Shown: in pieces, positions 33,274 to 42,360 of the stretch
Position numbering within the stretch: position 1 is the first letter of the stretch
How the letters are laid out: each line of letters starts with the position of its first letter
DNA from: Zygnema circumcarinatum
Lineage: Eukaryota > Streptophyta > Zygnematophyceae > Zygnematales > Zygnemataceae
Assembly: GCA_037447605.1 (NCBI GenBank)
Contig: CM074821.1
Location: 909,247-954,400 of the forward strand
Direction: 5' to 3'
Length of the DNA stretch: 45,154 bases
Position numbers and translations under genes: made by a program
The notes under the pieces: generated by a model
What the model saw: the letters and a program-made list of their open reading frames with translations, nothing else
What the model was told of the DNA's origin: nothing
Databases searched by the model: none

Positions 33274-36160
33274 ACTTCATTTTGTTGAACTACTTTCTTC
33301 TTTTGGGGCGAAATTCAGGCTGTGCATTCCATTGCCCCGGGTGCTACTTTGCACTTTTTCGCTGCGAGCTCTCCTTCGGATGCAGATGTGATCGCGGCCT
33401 TAGAGGCAGTTGTGGACTCGGGGGTTGCATCCATTGTCAGCAATTCATATGGTCACATTGTTCCCCCCACATGGTATCAGAGTGCTGCAGCCACTCTGAA
33501 CCAGAATCAGGTAAGCCCCACCGACCCTTCACTTCAAAACCGTAAATTTTATAAAGGCTTCTGTTCACACGAAGTTGAGGATATTACGTGAAAGTCGTAA
33601 ATCCTAAAGGACCTTAATGACTGACTTTAAACAGGGTCCGATATACGATAAGCCCAAAAATTCGTCGTCTAAACTCGGATATCTAGGGACCCTAGAAGTC
33701 AATAGCTTCTGATTTTAGAACCCTCCCTATTGTTTTTTTTTCAGCCATGGACAGATGTTTTGATCCAAGCCGCAGCTCGTGGAGTCGGTGTCTATTTTTC
33801 GAGTGGAGATAATGGGGACGAATCAACGGAAACATCATATAATAATCAACCATTAACAAATTATCCCGCGAGTGACCCATGGGCAACTGCAGTTGGAGGG
33901 ACCTCTTTAGGCATAGATGCGAGCAACAAGCGAAACATGGAGGTCTATTGGGGTAATTATTATAACTCACAGTTTGTCGGAGGAGCAGGGGGCGGCATAT
34001 CTGAAATTTATGGAGTCCCCTTCTATCAGAAAAGTGGGCCTGCTCAGTCGTTCATTAATAAGTACGTGAAGGGTGCGAAGGGGAGAGTAGTGCCGGATAT
34101 CAGCCTCGTTGGAGACCCCTTTACAGGGTAAGCTGGTTAGCACTTGGTTGTGTTCCCTCTCTCCCTCACTCTCTGTCACTCTCTCAACCACCTCTCACAT
34201 TTCTTTTCCCTCAGTTCCCCCTTCTTCCCCCGCCCTGTTTCCCCTTTTTCTTCTCTCCCTCTCTCTCCCATGACTCTCACCTATCCCTCCATTTTTCCTC
34301 TCTCACTTCGCCTCTCTCCCCCTCCCTTCCCATATATTTCGTCTCTGCCCCTCCCTCCCTCCCTCCCTCCCTCACCTCCCCTCCCTCCCTCCCTCCCTCC
34401 CTCCCCTCCCTGCCTCCCTCCCTCCCTCCCTCCCTCCCTCCCTCCCTCCCTCCCTCCCTCCCTCCCTCTCCTCCCTCCCTCCCTCCCTCCCTCCCTCCCT
34501 CCCTCCCTCCCTCCCTCCCTCCCTCCCTCCTCCCTCCCTCCCTCCCTCCTCCCTCCCTCCCTCCTCCCTCCCTCCCTCCCTCCCTCCCTCCCTCCCTCCC
34601 TCCCTCCCTCCCTCCCTCCCTCCCTCCCTCCCTCCCTCCCTCCCTCCTCCCTCCCTCCCTCCCTCCCTCCCTCCCTCCCTCCCTCCCTCCCTCCCTCCCT
34701 CCCTCCCTCCCTCCCTCCCTCCCTCCCTCCTCCTCCCTCCTCCCTCCCTCCCTCCCTCCCTCCCTCCCTCCCTCCCTCCCTCCCTCCCTCCCTCCCTCCC
34801 TCCCTCCCTCCCTCCCTCCCTCCCTCCCTCCCCTCCCTCCCTCCCTCCCCTCCCCTCCCTCCCTCCCTCCTCCCTCCCTCCCTCCTCCCTCCTCCCTCCC
34901 TCCCTCCCTCCCTCCCTCCCTCCCTCCCCTCCCTCCCTCCCTCCCTCCCTCCCTCCCTCCCTCCCTCCCTCCCTCCCTCCCTCCCTCCCTCCCTCCCTCC
35001 CTCCCTCCCTCCTCCCTCCCTCCCTCCCTCCCTCCCTCCCTCCCTCCCTCTCCCTCCCTCCCTCCCTCCTCCCTCCTCCCTCCCTCCTCCCTCCCTCTCT
35101 CCCTCCCTCCCTCCCTCCCTCCCTCCCTCCCTCCCTCCCTCCCTCCCTCCCTCCCTCCCTCCCTCCTCCTCCCTCCCTCCCTCCCTCCCTCCCTCCCTCC
35201 CTCCCTCCCTCCCTCCCTCCCTCCCTCCCTCCCTCCCTCCCTCCTCCCTCCCTCCTCCCTCCCTCCCTCCCTCCTCCCTCCCTCCCTCCCTCCCTCCCTC
35301 CCTCCCTCCCTCCCTCCCTCCCTCCCTCCCTCCCTCCCTCCCTCCCTCCCTCCCTCCCTCCTCCCTCCCTCCCTCCCTCCCTCCCTCCCTCCCTCCCTCC
35401 CTCCCTCCCTCCCTCCCTCCCTCCCTCCCTCCCTCCCCTCCCCTCCCTCCCTCCCTCCCCTCCCCCCTCCCTCCCTCCTTCCCTCCCTCCCTCCCTCCCC
35501 TCCCTCCCCTCCCTCCCTCCCTCCCTCCCCTCCCTCCCTCCCTCCCCTCCCTCCCTCCCTCCCTCCTCCCTCCTCCCTCCCTCCCTCCCTCCCTCCCTCC
35601 CTCCCTCCCCTCCCTCCCCTCCCTCCCCTCCCTCCCCTCCCTCCCTCCCTCCCTCCCTCCCTCCCCTCCCTCCCTCCCTCCCCTCCCTCCCTCCTCCCTG
35701 CACTGCCTTTTCCAGCGAAGAAACAGCGTAGAGAGGGTAGCTAACTCTGTAAGGGCTCCTGCTTACCAGGTTCGTCTACGGAGGGTCCTCTATATTGCTG
35801 GACAATGGTCCGTCGCAGTCTACGGAACAGCGTTACTACCAGCCAGTTTACATGACAGGCATCATCGGAGGAACGAGTCTCTCCTGTCCCATAATGGCGG
35901 CCTTTGTTGCGCTTGCACAAGAACAAACTGGCAGAAAATTTGGGTTTATAAATCCCTTACTTTACGGCCTTCCCAACTCTTCCTTTGTTGATATTGTGAA
36001 GCCCTCTAATCCCATTCAAGCCAAGATAGGTCAAAACGGCATCTTGACTTTTGGGGATGCCCAGAAAGGGCTGATTTTGGCTAAGGGGTTTGATTCAGCG
36101 ACGGGGTTGGGTTCACCGAGTCGATCTTTTTGGTCAGATCTGGCAAAAAATAGTGTATAA
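30409..36160 (+). CDS. Sedolisin (peptidase S53), secreted or vacuolar acid serine peptidase
   Basis: Predicted prepro-enzyme of about 651 residues. Exons: 30409-30513, 31582-31950, 32248-32517, 32803-33048, 33319-33510, 33745-34127 and 35770-36160; phases close. Exon 1 codes for a signal peptide (Arg-Pro, then [15 protein letters not shown]). The activation prodomain follows at about residues 50-200 ([19 protein letters not shown], then [19 protein letters not shown]). The catalytic domain has Glu324 and Asp328 (SEQTLDIE, spaced E-x3-D), the oxyanion Asp416 (YFSSGDNGD) and nucleophile Ser558 ([12 protein letters not shown]), so the Ser-Glu-Asp triad is complete. C-terminal FVDIV and [11 protein letters not shown] fit the calcium site. 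Family members are active at acid pH after self-cleavage of the prodomain and degrade proteins as endo- or tripeptidyl peptidases. Intron 1 holds purine and telomere-like arrays, and intron 6 a CCCT repeat of about 1.35 kb. The first Met is chosen because it gives a good signal peptide. Confident for family; exact specificity unknown. Confidence 0.9.
30514..30732. repeat. GAGAGAGGA-type purine repeat in sedolisin intron 1
   Basis: About 220 bp of GAGAGG/AGAGGA units directly follow the exon 1 donor. Translation through it gives an Arg/Glu-only peptide, which I reject as coding because the spliced exon at 31582 joins in phase and continues the prodomain. Confidence 0.92.
30868..31002. repeat. 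Second cluster of palindromic CCATTG/CAATGG repeats
   Basis: Several copies of CAATGGTTGGC, CCAACCGTTGCCATCCAATG and their inversions lie within 135 bp in intron 1 of the sedolisin gene. They belong to the same motif family as 29330-29402. Confidence 0.8.
31366..31549 (-). repeat. Interstitial telomere-like array, (CCCTAA) about 29 units
   Basis: About 180 bp of CCCTAA with variants (CCCTGAA, CCTTAA, CCCTATC). It lies in intron 1 of the sedolisin gene and ends about 30 bp before the acceptor at 31580-31581. On the opposite strand it reads TTAGGG. The array is degenerate and internal, so it is not a live telomere. Confidence 0.97.
33236..33270. repeat. GA dinucleotide microsatellite
   Basis: A (GA)n of about 35 bp after a short CA run, in the fourth intron of the sedolisin gene, about 50 bp before the acceptor at 33317-33318. 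Confidence 0.95.
34351..35698. repeat. CCCT (TCCC) tetranucleotide megasatellite in sedolisin intron 6
   Basis: About 1.35 kb almost wholly made of CCCT units with scattered CCT or CCCCT length variants. It fills most of the intron between the exon ending 34127 and the exon starting 35770, which carries the catalytic serine. The complementary strand is AGGG-rich. Open frames of hundreds of codons on both strands (Ser/Leu/Pro or Arg/Glu/Gly) are artefacts of the repeat. Confidence 0.98.
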
Positions 36161-37220
36161 AAGGTGGGACTGTAAGGGGCATTTTTTCGAAGGGAAGGTG
36201 AATTACCTTTCTGGGAGAGGGCAACTCTTTTCGGGGTTACAGTGTCTTTGATATTTATTAGGGCATTAGAATTTTGAAGGAACAGTTTCATACGTGTCTT
36301 TAATCTCGATTTCCTCACATTCTCTTGCATCCTTAGGGTGAGCCATACATAAAGAATGAAAGTAGTTGGGAGCAAACTTTCGTTCGACAAATTTTGTAGA
36401 CTTATCTCTCTCTTTCTTTTTCGTTTATCCTTTATCTTCCCTTTTCCAGACTTTCTAAACTCTTCCTTCGTTAGCTGCCCGGAGTCTCTGGTAGGGATAT
36501 ATTCGACTATGTATATATTGCCTCGGCATTATTCATTATTGGCAATCGGGTATCGATAGTACAATTGACTTGGGCGTGTTCAAAATGTGGAAAGTTTTCT
36601 CGTCACTCATTTGAAGTTCAAGTTCTGTTTGTGCGAGCGTCTTGAACCTTGACTGGGCCCTGAAAACCTCAACAGGGGTTCTAAGCGCAACTATGTCCTT
36701 TATGCTCGTCTCTACTCATTACTTGCAACCGTGATTGTGAGGGTGGTGGTGTTAAGGGTGTGATGTTGAGGGAGGTGATGTTGAGGGTGGTGATGTTGAG
36801 GGTGGTAGTGATGTTAAGAGTGTGATGTTGAGGGAGGTGATGTTGAGGGTGGTGATGTTGGCTAGGGGCTACAACACAACGGTGATGCTGTCTCAACCCC
36901 TTATAACTCCTGAACCCCCAAGAATGTAAAGACTCTAGAATCCCCTTGAAGCCTTAAATTCTTATGGAGCCGATGTCCTGGGCCTCTCACACTCATATAA
37001 CATCATCCAAGTCCTCATTATAACGTATTGTACATGCACAGCAAGATTCTCCTTGCTATGATCCCTTCAGAAACCCTAAAGGTCTAAACTCTAACAAGTA
37101 AAAACCATAAATTGCTTTTGAAGGATTTATTTTTCCTGAAGAAGAACGTGTCGTATTCACACAAAGGCTGCATACTTCTCCTGCCGCTAGTACATACATT
37201 GCAGATAATTCCGAATATTC
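36161..37220. other. Intergenic region between convergent sedolisin and PAN-like genes
   Basis: The two flanking genes converge here, so both 3' UTRs should lie in it. Apart from the minisatellite at 36734-36860 I see no gene or conserved element. Confidence 0.55.
36734..36860. repeat. Minisatellite, GTGATGTTGAGGGTG-type unit
   Basis: A 15-bp-like unit (GTGATGTTGAGGGTG and variants with GGGAG, AAGAGT or AAGGGT) is repeated about eight times. A higher-order duplication of roughly 60 bp is visible, since the block with GTTAAG followed by TGTGATGTTGAGGGAG occurs twice. Confidence 0.85.
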
Positions 37221-38228
37221 TTATGAATAAGGAGCGGTGTGGCAAGCTTGGAAAGAAAAGGAGTTCGGAACAGTGGGGTCAAAATTCTCTTCAAGGCTTC
37301 CGCGTGCGTCGGAAAATACGCATTGGTCGATCGTAAATCCTTCACAAATTCCTGCAAAAAACGAAGCAGCTCTTTTTTAATGAAATGGAAGGAAAACCCC
37401 TACTTTTCGCCGTCGCCATTCGGTGGTATGAAGCTGGAGAGTCGAGGGTATGCAAAATCTTCCGAATAGAAATGTAGGGCTTGTGCAATGCAGGCATCCG
37501 CAGTGAAGCTAACTTCAAGTCAAAGCCCCAAATAGCTGTAAACCCTAAAACCCTGAAACCCCAAAACCTGTACACCCTAAAACCGCACATTATTCCCCAA
37601 CTCCGACTGAAAATCCCTAATTCCAATATTCCAAACCTCCAAATTTCCCAAGTCCCAACCCCATACCCACATCCCTCAAACCCAAATCCCCTCAAAACCC
37701 TAAAACCTAGCCCTAACCCTACACCCTAACCCTAAACCCTAACCCTAAATCTTGATTTCACTCACCGACATTATCGGAAGCCGTAAGCCCTGTGTGCTGC
37801 CACGTCCAATACTCGCACGTGTCATGATTGGTGCAGAGCGCGCAGCACTGGTCGATCATCACTCCGCCCCCTTCCTCTCCCTCTCCCTCTCCCTCTCCCT
37901 CTCCCTCTCCCTCTCCCCCAGGGAAGAGAGCGATCCGCGAATATTCGTTGGTGGTGTAGCCCTCGTGAGGGAGGAGCCTCCCCTTTACAGCTCCGGGGAA
38001 GGAGAGGGCGAAGACTGCAGGGAGGTCGGAGAAGGTGGGACACATGGCGCAGCTGGAGGGGTCGGCGGAGAGGAGGGAGGGGCAGGGGATGGCTGCGGAG
38101 GCAGCAGAAGCTCGAGGGAGGGAAGTTGGGGCGGAAAGGAGGAGGAGGAGGACAAGGAGGGACGGGAGAGCGAGAGGGAGTGCGAGTGGGAGTGGGAAGA
38201 GTGACCGGCTGGTAACTTTGGGAGCCAT
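37221..38228 (-). CDS. Probable small secreted cysteine-rich protein, PAN/Apple-like motif
   Basis: Three-exon model on the minus strand (38228-37766, 37535-37404, 37351-37221), about 241 residues with closing phases (1, 1). The N-terminus has basic residues then a long Leu/Pro-rich hydrophobic stretch ending in Ala-Ser-Ala, a good signal peptide (about residues 1-45). The first exon ends with a cysteine cluster, DQCCALCTNHDTCEYWTW, which follows the Cys-Cys-x2-Cys ... Cys ... W-x-W pattern of PAN/Apple modules used for protein or sugar binding outside the cell. The last exon adds CEGFTIDQCVF and a final Cys. An EGEGEG run just before the cysteine cluster comes from a CTCTCC repeat (37871-37918). 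I do not recognise the protein. The second intron is only 52 bp, so the C-terminal half is less sure than exon 1. Confidence 0.5.
37690..37748 (-). repeat. Mixed CCCTAA/CCCTAAA telomere-like run
   Basis: A degenerate run of CCCTAA, CCCTAAA and CCCTAAAA units in the first intron of the PAN-like gene. It continues leftward as sparser units to about 37545, mixing both unit lengths in one place. Confidence 0.85.
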
Positions 38229-39348
38229 GGCGATTAGGAACCTTTCGGGGCCTTTATGGTTATTAAGGCTCGTAGGGCTTTTTGGGTTTCTAGGAATTTC
38301 AGAGTTTGCTGCAGTTGGGTTGTTCAGGACTTTTGGGACTTTTCAGGGTTTTTTCAAAAATATCTTCAAGGTTCAGAAGTAAGCGGCTACAGATGCTTCC
38401 TGGTTTTGCAATGGCAGATTGAGGGAGGATGGGTGTGCAGTAAGGGACTGTCTCGGTCTGGAGAAAAACGGTTAGTTGGCATTCAAAGAATACTTATCGG
38501 TTTGGAGATGGGGTTGGCGGTTATGTTCAAAGTACGGCGATGCCGGTATTTCCGGTATTGCGGTTGGTGGACCCAGTGGATCGCAGTCGCCTTCATGTGA
38601 GGTTCGCTTCGTCGAATTCCTAACTGTGACTACAGCTATACTTTAGGAGAAAATTTGGCATATGATGTTGTAATATTTTTTTGTATCAATTATGTCAGAA
38701 TTTGACAATAGAGCAACATGGTCGCACAGTATGCGAGTTTAATCTCGATCACTCGATGCATAGCGTCTTCCCACCTCACGAAATAGTCTTATTAGAAACG
38801 AAGTAAGACTGAAGGTACCCAAAATGAGCCATATGATGGCATGGCATGCCAGGGGGGGCCATGCATGGCATGCCATATGCCACTCTAAAAATCCTACAAC
38901 CTTAGAAACCCTAAATGGAAACGTATGAGGAACGTCGACCTCCACAAGCCCACCATCGTTCAATGGCCTTTGTATGCACACATGCAAACGGAGGTCATCT
39001 GTATTGCGAACCCGAGCATGTAACACACCACATACTTGCAGCTCTGAAACTCTACAAACCCTGCAAAGTCTAAAACCCTTGACTAGCTTGAAAACTCTAG
39101 TAGATTACATCACAGCAATGGCATCCTCAGGCTCCTCCCATGCCTCCATACATCCATGGAAGTTCCACAACACTAAAAATCATAAAAGCCCTAAAAAACG
39201 CCCTGCCTTCCTCCCTCAAATCGACCCATCCCACTTGTCACCTTAACCCAGTCCCCCTCCCTCGAAAAATCTCAAGCTCACTCTCTCTCTAAACAACCCC
39301 AAAAACAACCCTCTACCGCACTATCGTGCACAAACGCTCTCTCTCCCC

Positions 39349-39378
<30 letters not shown>
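38229..39378. other. Intergenic region between PAN-like and F-box genes
   Basis: No coding exon is supported. The stretch contains near-palindromic CATGGCATGCC sequence at 38835-38881 and a poly-C plus CT tract at 39341-39378 abutting the F-box stop codon. The promoter of the PAN-like gene and the 3' UTR of the F-box gene should lie here. Confidence 0.5.
38835..38881. repeat. Palindromic CATGGCATGCC / GGCATGCCATATG cluster
   Basis: ATGGCATGGCATGCC, a G run, then CCATGCATGGCATGCC form overlapping self-complementary blocks flanked by CATATGATGG and GCCATATGCC. It can fold into a hairpin. Function unknown. Confidence 0.7.
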
Positions 39379-39380
<2 letters not shown>

Positions 39381-41822
39381 ACCACTCTCTCTCTTCAGCA
39401 CTCGCTATGTCTCTCGCCTCCACAGAATGCTCCGAAAATTCCTTATCACACGTGTGGCACAAAAAATACATTTCGCTGCTCCGAAAAACGGCCTCCTCCT
39501 CCACGTGTGCTGCGCAGCATGCAAGCTCGCATTTAGCACATTTAGGGAGCACCTCCTCCCAGCACTCCTGACACACGTGGCAGCCACAAAGGGCTAAGCC
39601 TTCTCCAAAGGGAATGTTCATACATGTTCCGCACTGAACGCACCGTCGGATGCAGTTAAGGCACCCTCTGCACTCGGAAAGATTTGAGCCCTACACACAC
39701 AGGGAGAACGTTCTTTGCTTCAAACATTAGTTAGGAAAGGAAACAGCATTGGAAGCTGGGCAGAGAGAGAGAGAGCAGGGGAAGAAATACCTTAAAACCT
39801 AATCTTTTCAGAAGGTGCGCTTCAAGAGAGAACTGAAAGAAGGTAATGAATATTATGGAATGTGCGAGAGGCTCGGCAAGAGAACGGTAAAGGACAGCTT
39901 AACCCTAGCCTTTTTCCAAAGGTCGGCTTGCAGAGAGAACAGAAACAGAGTTCAAATATTATGAGAGCAAAAAGGACCACAAAAGCGAATTTGGCCTCTC
40001 CCACCACCCACCTGACTTAGTAACCCTCCTACGAAAGGGGAGTTCACTGCACAGTCGACACAGTCGAACACCTGTGACACCCTGTCACACCTCGGACAGA
40101 CCGCTAAATCGATGAGCCTCTCATCCTCCGCCAGCCAATCCCGTCCTTCCACGTGGTCTCCGTGGGTGTGCAAGAACACCAACTCCCGTTCCTTCAGGAA
40201 ATGCTTTCTCCTTGCAGAAGTATCACTAGCAGATTCACCCCGTTCTGTTACCTGAAAAGCATCTGACTTAGCCGCTGCCTTTTCCAGGCCGGTGACAAGA
40301 GAACGAAATTGATCGACTGAAATGTTTTCTATAGCGCAAGTGCCCACAAGGCGGAGTTGGGGGGGTGCTCCACTATCTGCCATACGGGCAGCGTATTCAT
40401 TTGCAAAGTTTACAATTGTTGGAGCTTCTATACGACGGCATTTCGGCAGATAAACCTGTCAAAGAAAGCAAATAAGTCGAGAAAAAGAATCGATTGGTGA
40501 AACGGACTCTCTCCTCAATTTTCTATTTCAAGTGAGTTCTCTGAATGCAGCCAGTATTCTTCACAGCTCCAAAACAAACCTTTTTAAGCTTCCTCAAAGA
40601 CCAGAATGCGTTAACGCATTCGGGTGTGAGTTTGCAGCACTCTTCCAGAAGGAGCTCCTCCGTCATACCACACCCCCTTTCAATGAACTTTTGGAGTAAT
40701 TCGTCGGTAAATCGAGCACTGAGAGGAGGCCGCAAAACGAGGCGCTGCCATAGAAGCGGGTCCCCTGATATTGCAAGCTGCAACGCATGGCAAACCTGCA
40801 CAGAACATGTATATTCGCATTCATTCGTAATGGATTCGACGAATCTCTCTCTTTCTCACTTTCTCTCTCTCACACACACACAAAGTTGAGCCTAGCTAGA
40901 ATCCTTCAATCCTGTGTGGAGCTAAGCGAAACTTTGGTTTCACATACTATGGAGTTTTCAGGGATGCATGAAGCATGCGTCCTTTGCAAGGAAGGAGTCT
41001 AAATTCTTGAAGACTGTGGGGTCTGAAGGAGAGAATGGTTGATCAAAACATCCACCTCAACGAAGTGCAAAGACTCAGATAGAAAAAGGTGGAGAGAGCA
41101 GCGTTAGAGGAAGAGCGGGCGGAAGGAGAAGGAGAAAGAGAGAAGCGCCAAGGAGTGAAGGAGACTAATAAAAAAACAAATATAAAGCAGCATGCAAGGG
41201 TGGGGGGAAGGGGGCGCTGGAGAGGTATAAGAGAGAGTGTTTGGAAGGTCAAGAGAAGCCAGAGAGCGTCGAGTTTGAGAAAAACAGACAGAGGATAGAA
41301 CAAAAAATTCCATAACCTGCAAAGTACAGCTGGAAGAAAAAGCAATGGATGATGTATACATGGTTTTCAAAAGTTCGACGTTTCGATCAAATGATGTTTG
41401 GAGTTGCTATTAAATGAGGTCGTTGATATTGACATTGAGCTTCTTCAACTAAAACGTCTCAGCTCCCGTCTATAAGCAAGCAAATTCATACCCTAAAAGA
41501 AAAAATAAGGCACCTGTTCAACAGCCAAAAGCTCGAGCAGGTTCAAGTACGGCAGAACATAGAACAGAGCCTCGTGCACTGCCGCAATCCCTCTCTCTTC
41601 CCTCTCGCCCCCCCCTCCCTTTCCTGTCTCCCCTCTCTCATTTCCTTCCCCTTCTCCTCGCTCCTCTCCCTCCCTCCCATCCCTTCCCTCCCTTCCCTCT
41701 CCCTCTCCTCGTCCGCCTCTACTCCCACTTGTCTCGACCCCTTCACTCTCTTCCTCCTTCCCTTCATTGCTGCTGAACCCTAGACACGCCTTAGGCCCAG
41801 CGAGTGAGAGCTCCGCCGCCAT
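39379..41822 (-). CDS. SKIP14-like F-box protein (SCF ubiquitin ligase adaptor)
   Basis: Predicted ~426-residue adaptor of an SCF ubiquitin ligase. Minus-strand exons: 41822-41514, 40795-40580, 40455-40012 and 39690-39379, all phase 0. The F-box runs across the first intron: AVHEALFYVLPYLNLLELLA then VEQVCHALQLAISGDPLLW. Leucine-rich-like segments follow (FTDELLQKFIERGCGMTEEL, TPECVNAFWSLRKLKKVYL). The C-terminus carries cysteine clusters typical of plant SKIP14: CPRCDRVSQVFDCVDC, then CRGCLNCIRRCVQCGTC, then a CxxC-rich tail to the stop. Length is close to the Arabidopsis protein (about 450). Odd feature: an Arg/Glu/Gly-only insert of about 50 residues precedes the F-box, coded by a pyrimidine-rich tract at 41590-41730. 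The start at 41822 has a Kozak-like GCC context. An in-frame Met-rich extension to 42014 is possible but overlaps the presumed promoter. The target protein cannot be inferred. Confidence 0.82.
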
Positions 41823-42360
41823 GGCCGCCTCGTCCCCTTCTCCCTCCCCTTCCTCCAAAAATTCTAGGGGTGCTGTGACAGAGAAAGACGTCTCTCTCTT
41901 GCCGAGGCGAGTAGGGCACCCGGACGCACTTGCCACGTGGCTAGAAAATATACGGCCATGTGGCAATGCCACCTCAGGCGACGCCACGTGACAGCCATCG
42001 AGCGTCCGCATCATACATGACCGTACGGTGGTAACACTACAGTACAGGACAAATAAGTACGGATTGGGTCTGAAACTAGGAGTTCAACTTGTCCTGATTC
42101 TGCCGATTCCATCTGCCTATTCCATGGATCCACCACAACTCGTTGATCCTGCCCTTGCTACGAGGTCCACCTCCAACTACCATTCCGTACTAACTAACGC
42201 CAATCTTGAAAGTATCCTTTTTGGACTCCGGTACTGAGCGTACGGACGCGTCACCCCCTACTACCGCCACGCCTCGGACGGTTTGGAGCGTCTGTCGGCG
42301 GACGCGCCTCCTTGATAGGAAAGGGAGCCAACCCTAAAGTGCGCGGAGCGATGGTGCGGT
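41823..42360. promoter_or_regulatory. Divergent promoter region between F-box and LDH genes, two CACGTG boxes
   Basis: The F-box gene (minus) and the LDH gene (plus) diverge from this 540-bp segment, so it should hold both promoters. Two perfect CACGTG palindromes (G-boxes, bZIP/bHLH sites in plants) lie at 41934-41939 and 41985-41990, with a near match (CCATGTGG) between them at about 41956. Transcription start sites are not visible from sequence. Confidence 0.5.

Noticed and set aside
34144-35991. Open frames of 615 codons (plus) and 443 codons (minus) across 34144-35991
   Set aside because: They are translations of the CCCT repeat (Ser-Leu-Pro or Arg-Glu-Gly only). The region is an intron of the sedolisin gene, whose flanking exons join in phase with the catalytic serine.
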